This document shows positions 45,144 through 53,364 of a DNA stretch of 64,000 nucleotides, piece by piece; the stretch's first letter is position 1, and the number at the start of each line of letters is the position of its first letter. Below the pieces are notes generated by a model. It worked only from the letters and a program-made list of their open reading frames with translations, did no database searches and was not told the origin of the DNA. Location: contig NC_003030.1 in NCBI RefSeq assembly GCF_000008765.1, positions 2,204,001 through 2,268,000 on the forward strand, written 5' to 3'. Position numbers and translations under genes: made by a program. This stretch comes from Clostridium acetobutylicum ATCC 824 (GTDB lineage Bacteria > Bacillota > Clostridia > Clostridiales > Clostridiaceae).

Positions 45144-46460
45144 CTACTGTGTTATATTAAACATACTTTTTAGTGAATTTATACTTTCCTCAAAAGATGA
45201 TTTTTCTTCTATACCCTGTTTTAGATAGCTAATTATTCTATCATTATAATTTATAGCTGCATCAACCTTATTATTAGTACCTTTTACATAGGCTCCTATA
45301 TTTATAAGGTCTTCATTTTTCTTATATTCTGCAAGAAGATCCCTTGCAAGCCCTGCTGCTTTTTTATGATCACTATCAGCAATTTCTGACATAAGTCTGC
45401 TAACACTACTTAAAACATCTATAGCCGGATAGTGATTTTGTGCTGCCAAATTTCTTGAAAGAACAATATGTCCATCAAGTATACTTCTAACCGCATCCGC
45501 TATAGGTTCATTGAAATCATCACCATCAACAAGCACCGTATAAAAAGCTGTAATTGAGCCAGTCTCCGCCATTCCCGAACGTTCCATTAGTCTTGGGAGC
45601 ATAGCAAAAACAGAAGGTGTATATCCTTTAGTTGCTGGTGGTTCCCCTGTAGCTAGTCCAACTTCTCTTTGTGCCATAGCAAATCTTGTTACAGAATCCA
45701 TCATTAAAATTACTTTTTTGCCTTTGTCTCTAAAATATTCTGCAATAGCTGTAGCTGTAAATGCACCTTTAAGTCTTACAAGCGCCGGTTTATCAGAAGT
45801 AGCACATACTATTACTGATCTTTTCATGCCTTCTTCTCCTAGATCTTTTTCTATAAAATCTAGAACTTCTCTTCCTCTTTCCCCTATAAGCGCTATTACA
45901 TTTACATCAGCCTTTGCCTCTCTTGCAATCATACCTAGTGTTGTACTCTTACCAACACCACTTCCTGCAAATATTCCAATTCTCTGTCCTTCTCCACAAG
46001 TCAAAAACCCATCTATTGCTCTTACACCAGTCTCAATAGAATTTTTAATTCTGCGCCTTTTAAGTGGATCAGGTGGTTCTCTATCAAGTTGATAAAGAAC
46101 TCCACTTTTTACTTCTTCTCCTCTTAATGGAGCGCCTAAACCATCTAAAACCTTACCTAAAAGCTCATCAGAACATTTGACAGAGAGAGGAATTCCTGTT
46201 TGAACAACTCTACATCCAGGAGATATTCCTTCAAGCTCACCAAGTGGCATCAATATTACACGCCCCTCGTTAAAGCCTACAACTTCGCATTTTATTGGCC
46301 TATTTCTTTCATTATATATTATGCATACTTCACCAACAAATGCCTTTATTCCATCAACTTCGATTGTAAGACCTACAACTTTATTTACAATTCCTTCAAC
46401 ATATTCAGTCTTACACTCCCTTATTTGACTTATGACTTTGTCGAAATTAATATCTATCAT
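45144..46460 (-). CDS. fliI: Flagellum-specific ATP synthase-like ATPase FliI
   Basis: A 438-residue F1-beta-like ATPase with Walker A GIFAGSGVGKSTTLG (near residue 165), GERGREVLDFI, Walker B VILMMDSVTRFAMAQREVGLA and the TYGYTPS-type loop ATKGYTPSVFAMLPRL. It powers release of export substrates from chaperones. CAGGTGAT precedes the ATG; it starts 13 bases after fliH. Confidence 0.97.
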   Translation of the reverse strand: MIDINFDKVISQIRECKTEYVEGIVNKVVGLTIEVDGIKAFVGEVCIIYNERNRPIKCEVVGFNEGRVILMPLGELEGISPGCRVVQTGIPLSVKCSDELLGKVLDGLGAPLRGEEVKSGVLYQLDREPPDPLKRRRIKNSIETGVRAIDGFLTCGEGQRIGIFAGSGVGKSTTLGMIAREAKADVNVIALIGERGREVLDFIEKDLGEEGMKRSVIVCATSDKPALVRLKGAFTATAIAEYFRDKGKKVILMMDSVTRFAMAQREVGLATGEPPATKGYTPSVFAMLPRLMERSGMAETGSITAFYTVLVDGDDFNEPIADAVRSILDGHIVLSRNLAAQNHYPAIDVLSSVSRLMSEIADSDHKKAAGLARDLLAEYKKNEDLINIGAYVKGTNNKVDAAINYNDRIISYLKQGIEEKSSFEESINSLKSMFNITQ

Positions 46461-46473
46461 ATAATCACCTGAA

Positions 46474-47214
46474 CTATTCAGTTTTTAATAAAACTTCCTT
46501 TATCTTTTCAAGAGCGTCGTCAATACTAACTTTAACTTTACCACTATCACTTTCAATTATAGCTGAACCTTCATCCATATATCCATCATCAACTACAAAG
46601 AAATCTCCTCTATATGGAAGAGTACTTTTCCAATTATCAAGTGACTTTCTAATGCCTTCAGAATGGTTACTACTACACTTAATTATTATTGTTTTGCTCT
46701 TTTTACATATCTCCAAAGCTTCATAAATCATATTATCTATGCCATCCGCTTCTTTAATTCTTTCTTTGAGTATATGCTGAGCAATTTCGATGGAAAGACT
46801 CTTTATTTTTGCTTCCATATCATTAAAGTATTCTTGAACTTCAAATTTAGCACTCTTAATCATATTTGCTACATTCTGTTCTGCAAGGGACTTTAGATTT
46901 TCAATCTCCATATTTCCCTTAACAACTGTTTCATTATAAGCATCTTCATATCCCTTTTTTCTGCCCTCTTCAAGCCCCTCATCATAGGCCTTTTTATAAA
47001 ACTCTCTTGATTCCTCAAGTGCTTTATTTTTGATATATTCTGCTTCATGTCTTGCCTTTTTTATAATTGCTTCTCCAATAACATTATAGCTTTCAGATTC
47101 AGCTCTTTCACCTTTAGAAGTCCTTTCAACCTTAAAATTAGCTACAGTAATAACCTGCTTTTTCTTTTCATCAAGTACTCTATCATTATTTATAATATTA
47201 GAGAATAATTGCAT
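46474..47214 (-). CDS. fliH: Flagellar assembly protein FliH
   Basis: A 246-residue protein with a helical stalk (EEGRRKGYEDAYNE-like heptads, residues 60-130) and a C-terminal globular part with IIECDSGK-type ending IIESDSGKVKVSIDDALEKIKEVL. FliH is the FliI regulator and peripheral stalk. I take the ATG at 47214, six bases after GAGGTG; the GTG at 47223 has only a weak site. It overlaps the fliG end by 17 bases. Confidence 0.9.
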   Translation of the reverse strand: MQLFSNIINNDRVLDEKKKQVITVANFKVERTSKGERAESESYNVIGEAIIKKARHEAEYIKNKALEESREFYKKAYDEGLEEGRKKGYEDAYNETVVKGNMEIENLKSLAEQNVANMIKSAKFEVQEYFNDMEAKIKSLSIEIAQHILKERIKEADGIDNMIYEALEICKKSKTIIIKCSSNHSEGIRKSLDNWKSTLPYRGDFFVVDDGYMDEGSAIIESDSGKVKVSIDDALEKIKEVLLKTE

Positions 47215-48214
47215 CTTCTCCACCTCTTGAAATTACGATTTCACCAGCATCATCAAGTCTTCTTATAACAGAGACGATCTTTTGTTGAGCCTTTTCAACA
47301 TCTACAAGTCTTACAGGTCCTAAGAATTCTATATCCTCCTTAAGTGCAGCTGAAGCTCTCTTAGATTGGTTTCTATAAATAGCTTCTGCAACTTCTTCAG
47401 AACATCCTTTAAGTGCCATTCCAAGATCTTTATTATCAACCTCTCTAAGAACTCTCTGAATTGCTGCATCATCAAGGGTAATAACATCTTCGAATACAAA
47501 CATAGATTCTTTGACTTTTTCTGCAAGTTCTGGATTTTCCTTTTCCAAACCTTCTGTAATGTTCTTTTCTGTAGTTCTATCAACTTGATTTAATATATCA
47601 ACAAGAGTCTTAACTCCTCCTATAACAGTAAGATCTGATCTTACTACTGAAGATAATTTACTGTTAAGAACCTTTTCTATTTCCTTTATCACCATAGGTG
47701 AAGTATTGCTCATATTTGCAATCCTATAAGCCACGTCATTTTGAACTTCCTCTGGAAGGGAAGACATTATTTGAGCAGCTTTATCTGCTTGAAGATAACA
47801 TAATATGAGCGAAATTGTCTGAGGATGCTCATTCATTATGACATTCAAAAGCTGATGAGCATCTGCCTTTCTAGCAATTGCAAACGGTCTATACTGTTCA
47901 GTTTCTTCTGCCACTTTTTCAAGAATTTCTTTTGCCCTTTGGTTACCTAAAGCTTTAGCAAGAAGTTCTCTTGCATAATCTATTCCACCCTCTACTATAT
48001 AATCTTTGGCCTTGTTCATTTCTATAAACTCTTGAAGAACTTCTTGTTTATATTGATTTTTGACACCAGAAATATTTGCTATCTCATAAGTTATTCTTTG
48101 AATTTCTCTTTCTGGTAGTTTCTTTATTATACTAGCTGAAGCTTCCGGTCCAAGAGTAATGAATAGTATGGCAGCCTTTTGAACCCCGGTTAATTTTTGT
48201 TCCTTACCAGCCAT
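47198..48214 (-). CDS. fliG: Flagellar motor switch protein FliG
   Basis: A 338-residue protein with all three FliG domains: N-terminal LTGVQKAAILFITLGPEASA (binds FliF), middle EHPQTISLILCYLQADKAAQIM with the FliM-binding region, and C-terminal charged torque helix (LREVDNKDLGMALKG). GAGGTGAT precedes the ATG. It lies six bases after fliF. Confidence 0.97.
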   Translation of the reverse strand: MAGKEQKLTGVQKAAILFITLGPEASASIIKKLPEREIQRITYEIANISGVKNQYKQEVLQEFIEMNKAKDYIVEGGIDYARELLAKALGNQRAKEILEKVAEETEQYRPFAIARKADAHQLLNVIMNEHPQTISLILCYLQADKAAQIMSSLPEEVQNDVAYRIANMSNTSPMVIKEIEKVLNSKLSSVVRSDLTVIGGVKTLVDILNQVDRTTEKNITEGLEKENPELAEKVKESMFVFEDVITLDDAAIQRVLREVDNKDLGMALKGCSEEVAEAIYRNQSKRASAALKEDIEFLGPVRLVDVEKAQQKIVSVIRRLDDAGEIVISRGGEDAIIL

Positions 48215-48220
48215 ATACTA

Positions 48221-49855
48221 TCACCTCTCCTCATTAGTTAACCAAGCTTTTACAATATCAACCACTTGTTCTGGCTTAGTTGAAGCATACTTTTTGATTT
48301 CTTTCTCAATGTGAGTCTGTTCATCTTCCTCACCCTCAAAATCAATTGGTGCAAACTTAGTTTTTGACTTTTTAATTTCATCCCCAACTACTACATCAAG
48401 ATTTTGAGTACTATCTAAATCTTCATCAAATTCTTCTTCATCAGCTGCTTGTTTTCTTCTTCTTATCATAATTACAACAAAAGTAATTATCGCTAAAGCA
48501 AGAACTCCAGCTCCTATTGCTATTGCCATGTACATTTTCTGCTTATTTGCAGCATTTTGAGCATCTTGCATCTCTTTAAGAGCTTTTTTAGCCTCAGTTT
48601 CTGCTGTGTTATCAAAAGGTAAACCTTCAACACTTATAGTATCTCCTCTTTGTTGATTATAACCAACAGCATTACTTACTACATTAGTAAGAGTAGACTG
48701 AGTATCTCCATTGATCTTACCATCCACAATAACTGATATTGTAAGTCTCCTTACATCTCCTGGAGCCTTAACTGTTTTGTTAGTCTCACTACTAACATCA
48801 TAATTAGTTGTAACATCCTTACTACTAGAAGTAGAGTTACTATTATTATTAGCAATAGTGTTAGAATTAGTATTATTGTCTAATGGGCTTGAAGAAGTAC
48901 TTTGAGGCTGAGAATTAGTGCTTTCCTGACTATGTTGACTAACTATAGTAGGATTTTTAGGATCATTAGGATTACCCTTATTATCATAATAAGTTTGACT
49001 ATTAGTCTCCTGTGCATCAAAATTCAAATCAGCATTAATCTTAACCTTAACTTTTCCCTTACCATAAATACTTTCAAGAGAATCCAAAGCCTTTTTTTCA
49101 AGCTCACTTTCTACATTAGATTCCATTTTATTTCTATTTTCCGCAGAATCTGTAGTATCACTGCTGTCATCTTTTCCTTTACTATTATATAAATCCTTAC
49201 TAAGAAGTGCCATCTTATCATCAACAACTTGTACATTTTCCTTAGGTAGATTTTTAACACTTCCAGAAACTAAAGATATTATTGCTTTTACTTGGTCTTT
49301 ACTTAAAGTTTCCCCAGCTTTCATCTTAACTGTTACAGAAGCACTTGCTGGGGTTGAATCTTTAACAAATGCAGAATCCTCAGACATAACTAAATGAACT
49401 CTAGCGTCGCTAATTTCATCAAAGTTCTTTATTGTTCTCTCAAGTTCACCTTGAAGAGCTCTTTGATACTCGACATTAAATTCAGAATCCGTTGTTCCAA
49501 ATTTATTAGCACTATTGTCAAAAAGTTCAAATCCAGTACTTCCACCCTTTAAATTTGTGGCATACTGAAGTCTAAGTTTGTCAACATCTGCTGCCGGAAC
49601 GTAAATAGTATTTGTAGAAGAATCTTCTTTATGCGCAATCTTATCACTGTCAAGTTTACTAATAACTGTTGCTGCATCACTTGAATCCAATTTTGAAAAT
49701 AAAACAGCATATTTAGTTCTAGTTGTAGACACTAAAAAGACTACTAATGACGCTATAATAGCCACAACAATTATCAGAAAAACTATCTTCTTTCTCTTAC
49801 TAATTTCGCCCCATTTATTCCGCAAGTTTTTTAAACTTTCCAATAGTTTTTTCAT
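48221..49855 (-). CDS. fliF: Flagellar MS-ring protein FliF
   Basis: A 544-residue ring protein with two membrane segments (about 23-43 and 445-465), ring-building motifs in between (YAVLFSKLDSSDAATVISKL, ELERTIKNFDEISDARVHLVM), an Asn/Ser-rich loop near residue 320, and the C-terminal FliG-binding helix (KEIKKYASTKPEQVVDIVKAWLTNE). The ATG at 49855 has GGGAG 8 bases upstream; the frame to 49870 begins with a TTG in that site. Confidence 0.96.
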   Translation of the reverse strand: MKKLLESLKNLRNKWGEISKRKKIVFLIIVVAIIASLVVFLVSTTRTKYAVLFSKLDSSDAATVISKLDSDKIAHKEDSSTNTIYVPAADVDKLRLQYATNLKGGSTGFELFDNSANKFGTTDSEFNVEYQRALQGELERTIKNFDEISDARVHLVMSEDSAFVKDSTPASASVTVKMKAGETLSKDQVKAIISLVSGSVKNLPKENVQVVDDKMALLSKDLYNSKGKDDSSDTTDSAENRNKMESNVESELEKKALDSLESIYGKGKVKVKINADLNFDAQETNSQTYYDNKGNPNDPKNPTIVSQHSQESTNSQPQSTSSSPLDNNTNSNTIANNNSNSTSSSKDVTTNYDVSSETNKTVKAPGDVRRLTISVIVDGKINGDTQSTLTNVVSNAVGYNQQRGDTISVEGLPFDNTAETEAKKALKEMQDAQNAANKQKMYMAIAIGAGVLALAIITFVVIMIRRRKQAADEEEFDEDLDSTQNLDVVVGDEIKKSKTKFAPIDFEGEEDEQTHIEKEIKKYASTKPEQVVDIVKAWLTNEER

Positions 49856-49870
49856 CACCAGCACTCCCAA

Positions 49871-50206
49871 CTATAACTGCGTTCTATTTAACTCCTGATA
49901 TGCGTCAACTAGCTTATTTCGCATTTGAACCGCAAGTTCTAGTGACAACTTAGCTTCTTCTGTTGACAACATCACTTTATGAACATCAACGTCGTCTCCC
50001 TGGATAAAAGCATTGGTAGTGTTATCAGCATCTATTTGTTTATCATTTACCTCTTGTAACTTCTCATTTAGTATATTGCCAAAATCCACACTGTTTGTAC
50101 CATTAGCATCACCGCTTGTCTGGTTTTCATTAATAACATTAGTATTTGACGTATTCTTAGTCAAAATACTTTTCATACTATCTGGTATAAATTCATCAAC
50201 TCTCAT
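49871..50206 (-). CDS. fliE: Flagellar hook-basal body protein FliE
   Basis: A 111-residue FliE whose conserved C-terminal half reads VHKVMLSTEEAKLSLELAVQMRNKLVDAYQELNRTQL. FliE joins the MS ring to the rod and is the first exported part. The N-terminal third is Asn/Thr-rich and variable. AAGGAG precedes the ATG, and the stop is close to the fliF ribosome binding site. Confidence 0.95.
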   Translation of the reverse strand: MRVDEFIPDSMKSILTKNTSNTNVINENQTSGDANGTNSVDFGNILNEKLQEVNDKQIDADNTTNAFIQGDDVDVHKVMLSTEEAKLSLELAVQMRNKLVDAYQELNRTQL

Positions 50207-50219
50207 AAATATTTACTCC

Positions 50220-50651
50220 TTATTTACCAATTTCTAAAGCTTTTGTATACATTCCCTTTTCATCATTCATTGCAGTTACATTAGCCTCATACGCTCTTGT
50301 AGAAGCCATCATATCCGCCATCTCATTTAAAATATTAACATTAGGCATCGCAACATATCCATCAGCATTTGCATCAGGATTACCAGGATCATATTCCATC
50401 CTAAATGGGGATTTATCCTCGTCTATTTTAACAGCTCTAACACCTAAAGGTTTATTCTCATATTTACCAGTTTCTTTATTAAATAAATTCTCAAAATTAT
50501 CTTGAAAAACTGCTACTTTTCTTCTATATGGTCCCCCATCAGCTGTTCTTGTGGTGGAAATATTAGCTATATTAGAAGATATAGTATCCATTCTTAATCT
50601 TTCTGCCGAAAGACCACTTGAACTTATATTGAGTGAACTAAAAGAACTCAT
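50220..50651 (-). CDS. flgC: Flagellar rod protein FlgC
   Basis: A 143-residue proximal rod protein with [30 protein letters not shown] at the N-terminus read in parts ([16 protein letters not shown]), [26 protein letters not shown] at the C-terminus, and the usual internal [19 protein letters not shown] precedes the ATG. It lies five bases after flgB. Confidence 0.96.
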   Translation of the reverse strand: MSSFSSLNISSSGLSAERLRMDTISSNIANISTTRTADGGPYRRKVAVFQDNFENLFNKETGKYENKPLGVRAVKIDEDKSPFRMEYDPGNPDANADGYVAMPNVNILNEMADMMASTRAYEANVTAMNDEKGMYTKALEIGK

Positions 50652-50656
50652 AAAGA

Positions 50657-51061
50657 TTACCTCCCATTTATAACATTTCTCTCCATGTTAATTCTGCTGC
50701 TTATCTGATTTATAAGTGTGTAATATTCAAGTGTATTCTGTGCATCATTTGACATTTCTGAATCAATATCAACATTATTTCCATCTTCATTTACACTACT
50801 TGCTGTATCTTGCTTTAACTGAATATCTCCAAAAGACGCTCCATCATTTATATGTCTAGAATCTGTTCTTTCCATCCCAAGATTATCCATTGAATTCTTC
50901 AAATTATCTTCAAAACTAACATAATATCTCTTGTAATCTTTAGTGTTTACATTTGCTATATTATTTGATATTGCTTTACCTCTCTCTGATGTTGCATCAA
51001 GTCCCTTACTAAGTAAACCGTAAGTATATTGGTTACTTGATATACTGCTCACATCCATCAT
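50657..51061 (-). CDS. flgB: Flagellar rod protein FlgB
   Basis: A 134-residue proximal rod protein with [22 protein letters not shown] and the C-terminal [21 protein letters not shown]. It is the first gene of the flagellar run (flgB-flgC-fliE-fliF...), as in the Bacillus fla/che operon. GAGGAGAG precedes two adjacent ATG codons; I use the first. Confidence 0.95.
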   Translation of the reverse strand: MMDVSSISSNQYTYGLLSKGLDATSERGKAISNNIANVNTKDYKRYYVSFEDNLKNSMDNLGMERTDSRHINDGASFGDIQLKQDTASSVNEDGNNVDIDSEMSNDAQNTLEYYTLINQISSRINMERNVINGR

Positions 51062-51096
51062 AATTCTCTCCTCTCTTTTATAGACTTTTATACCCT

Positions 51097-51201
51097 TTAT
51101 TATTTAATTGGACAAATTTTTTCAAATTCCTTTTAGAATTTAAAAATTAAGTCGTTTTATAAAAACGTGTAAAAAAAAATTTAACACATGAAATCATTAT
51201 A
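51097..51201 (-). promoter_or_regulatory. Candidate promoters of the flgB operon
   Basis: Two sigma-A-like sites are visible. One is a perfect TATAAT (51201-51196) with a weak TTTTAG -35 and a leader near 130 bases. The other is TTGAAA (51125-51120), 17 bases, TAATAA (51102-51097), close to the gene. No sigma-28-type TAAA-N15-CGATA was found here, so the operon is probably sigma-A controlled. Confidence 0.4.
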
Positions 51202-51247
51202 CTATATTTCAGAACATTCTAAAAGGTTTTATAAAAATTTTTAGATA

Positions 51248-51285
51248 AATTAAATAGCAAACTAAACACAATTTGCTATTTAATT
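51248..51285 (-). terminator. Hairpin at the epimerase stop codon
   Basis: AATTAAATAGCAAA and its exact complement form a 14-bp stem (51272-51285 with 51248-51261) and a 10-base loop. The stem includes the stop codon of the upstream gene. It is followed by a broken T-rich run, so it may be a terminator before the flgB operon. Confidence 0.6.
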
Positions 51286-52274
51286 GTCGAAGCAAGCCAA
51301 GACTTGGTTTCAGCTATTCCTTCTTCCAATGTATAATGAGGTTCCCATCCCATTAAATTCTTTGCTTTAGAATAGTTACATTTCAACTTCATAATTTCAC
51401 TTTGAGGATGAATATGCTCTACATGGTTAACAGAAACTTTTTTACCAGCTATAAGGTTAGCAAGCTCATTTATAGTTATATCATTTCCTGTGCCTGCATT
51501 TATTATTTCTCCATCAACTTCACTTTTATATCCTGCATTAACTACAAAATCAGCACAGTCTTTTACAAACAAAAGATCTCTTGTTTGCTTTCCAGATCCA
51601 TAAATATTTATAGGCTTATTGTCAATGAAATTCTTCAGGAATATAGATACAACTCCTCCTTCACCATTCGATTTTTGAAATGGTCCATATGTATTAAACG
51701 GTCTTATAACCACAGCCGGAAGCTTATACGCATTAAAATAAGAAAGCACCATGTTTTCAGCTGCTATCTTACTTCCTCCATAAGGTGATACGGGTTTTAC
51801 GCTGTGCTGTTCATCAATTCCAGTTTCTCCTGAAATGTCATAAACCATGCAAGTACTCATAAATACAACCTTGCATGGGTAAACTTCATCGTTTTCATCT
51901 ATATTCCATATACTTCCATTCATTTTCCCATGCTGTCCAAACATTTGTTTTTTAGCTCTCTCAAGGATGTTAAAGGTACCCACTGTATCGTTAAAAAAAG
52001 TTTTCTCTGGATCATCAATACTCTCTTGCACTACAATAGATGCTGCAAGATGATAAATTATATCATACTTATCCTCGAAAATTCTATCTAAATCATCTTT
52101 ATTTTTTATATCTCCTTCGATAAATTTAAAATTTTCACCTTTAAATTCCTCAATGTTTTCAATACTTCCATTAGATAGATTATCTAATGCTGTAACCGTA
52201 TTCCCATCATCTAAAAGCTTCTTAACAACCCATCTTCCAATAAATCCTGCGCCTCCAGTTACAAGTATATTCAC
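51276..52274 (-). CDS. Extended SDR nucleotide-sugar epimerase/dehydratase
   Basis: A 332-residue Rossmann-fold enzyme with NAD-binding GGAGFIG (near residue 7), LSNG, HLAA, catalytic Thr/Ser in MSTCMVYD, YGGSK (the active YxxxK), and RPFNTYGP. The substrate cannot be fixed; dTDP- or UDP-sugar dehydratases and epimerases fit. The GTG at 52274 gives the classic MNILVTGGAGFIG start with AGGAG 9 bases upstream; the ATG three codons earlier touches that site. It lies between flagellin and flgB, so it likely supplies a sugar for flagellin. Confidence 0.88.
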   Translation of the reverse strand: MNILVTGGAGFIGRWVVKKLLDDGNTVTALDNLSNGSIENIEEFKGENFKFIEGDIKNKDDLDRIFEDKYDIIYHLAASIVVQESIDDPEKTFFNDTVGTFNILERAKKQMFGQHGKMNGSIWNIDENDEVYPCKVVFMSTCMVYDISGETGIDEQHSVKPVSPYGGSKIAAENMVLSYFNAYKLPAVVIRPFNTYGPFQKSNGEGGVVSIFLKNFIDNKPINIYGSGKQTRDLLFVKDCADFVVNAGYKSEVDGEIINAGTGNDITINELANLIAGKKVSVNHVEHIHPQSEIMKLKCNYSKAKNLMGWEPHYTLEEGIAETKSWLASTIK

Positions 52275-52353
52275 CCTACTCATCTCCTATTCAAATTTTA
52301 TTTTTGGTTATTTTTACTCAATATTGTAATTAATGAAAAGTATCACTCATAAA

Positions 52354-52391
52354 CATAATCTGATTAGGCATTTATGCCTAATCAGATTATG
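52354..52391 (-). terminator. Flagellin gene terminator (18-bp perfect stem)
   Basis: CATAATCTGATTAGGCAT and its exact complement form an 18-bp stem with a 2-base loop, right after the flagellin stop. The following T-run is short (TTTATGAG), so stability of the abundant flagellin mRNA may be part of its role. Confidence 0.8.
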
Positions 52392-52405
52392 AGTAATAAC
52401 ATTAT

Positions 52406-53257
52406 TTACTTCCTAATACTACTTAATATATTTAAGATGTCTTTCGGAAGTTGATTTGCTTGAGCAAGCATTGCGTCACCAGCGTTCATAAGAACACCCG
52501 TTTTAGTATATGTAATCATTTCATCCGCAACATCTGAATCTCTAATATCGCTTTCTGCTTGTTGAACTCCCTCTGAAAAGCTATTTAAGTTATTATAGGT
52601 ATCTTCAAATCTATTTTCGATAGCGCCATACTGAGCTCTTGCATCTAAAACAGTTGAAAGAGCACTATCAATTGTAGCAAGATTAGCATTTAGAGAATCT
52701 GCTTGGAGATTTACATTCCTAATACTACTTGTTACATTTCCATTTGCATCCTTCTGCCCTAAACTTTCAGAACTTAAATCATAAAAAGAAAACTGTACAG
52801 TCTCTCCTACATTATTTCCTATAGTAATTTCACTTTTTTCATTAGAAGCCAAAAGAGGTTTGCCATTAAAGTTAGTATTTTTAGTAATATCGTTTATTCC
52901 ATTTTTTATTTCGTCAATTTCAAGCTGTATATTCTTTTTGTCTGAATCAGTTTTGCTAGAATCTCCAGATTCAAGAACAAGATCTCTCATTCTTTGAAGC
53001 ATATCTGATACATTACTCATTCCACCTTCTGCTGTCTGAAACATGCTAATGCCATCTTGAACATTTCTAGCTGCCATTTGCATTCCTCTAATTTGCATTC
53101 TCATTTTTTCACTTTTTTCTAAAGCTGCTGGACCGTCTTTTGCACTATTTATTTTTAGTCCTGAACTAATTCTTTCTAGAGAAGTAGCCTGCTGCCCTTC
53201 AACACTTTTTTGTTCATAGAAAAGCGACAATGCCGCCATATTATGATTTATCCTCAC
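52406..53257 (-). CDS. hag: Flagellin
   Basis: A 283-residue flagellin made only of the D0/D1 core. The N-terminus MRINHNMAALSLFYEQ and SSGLKINSAKDGPA, and the C-terminus SDVADEMITYTKTGVLMNAGDAMLAQANQLPK read in pieces, are typical. It lacks a large D2/D3 part. The start is GTG with GGGAG about 10 bases upstream. A sigma-28 promoter stands before it and a strong hairpin after it. The neighbouring Maf-type gene suggests the protein is glycosylated. Confidence 0.95.
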   Translation of the reverse strand: MRINHNMAALSLFYEQKSVEGQQATSLERISSGLKINSAKDGPAALEKSEKMRMQIRGMQMAARNVQDGISMFQTAEGGMSNVSDMLQRMRDLVLESGDSSKTDSDKKNIQLEIDEIKNGINDITKNTNFNGKPLLASNEKSEITIGNNVGETVQFSFYDLSSESLGQKDANGNVTSSIRNVNLQADSLNANLATIDSALSTVLDARAQYGAIENRFEDTYNNLNSFSEGVQQAESDIRDSDVADEMITYTKTGVLMNAGDAMLAQANQLPKDILNILSSIRK

Positions 53258-53326
53258 TATATATCAACTCCCAAAATTTTTATAAAATCTTGAAAAAACT
53301 TCCTCAAAATTATGCTATCGATTTTA

Positions 53327-53353
53327 TTATCGTTATATTTTTTCTAGCCTTTA
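53327..53353 (-). promoter_or_regulatory. Sigma-28 (FliA/SigD) promoter of flagellin
   Basis: TAAA (53353-53350), exactly 15 bases, then AACGATAA (53334-53327), matching the Gram-positive sigma-D consensus TAAA-N15-GCCGATAT in its core. The leader is about 60 bases and holds several GGA motifs. It links the fliA gene of this window to late gene expression. Confidence 0.8.
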
Positions 53354-53364
53354 GAAAGTATATT

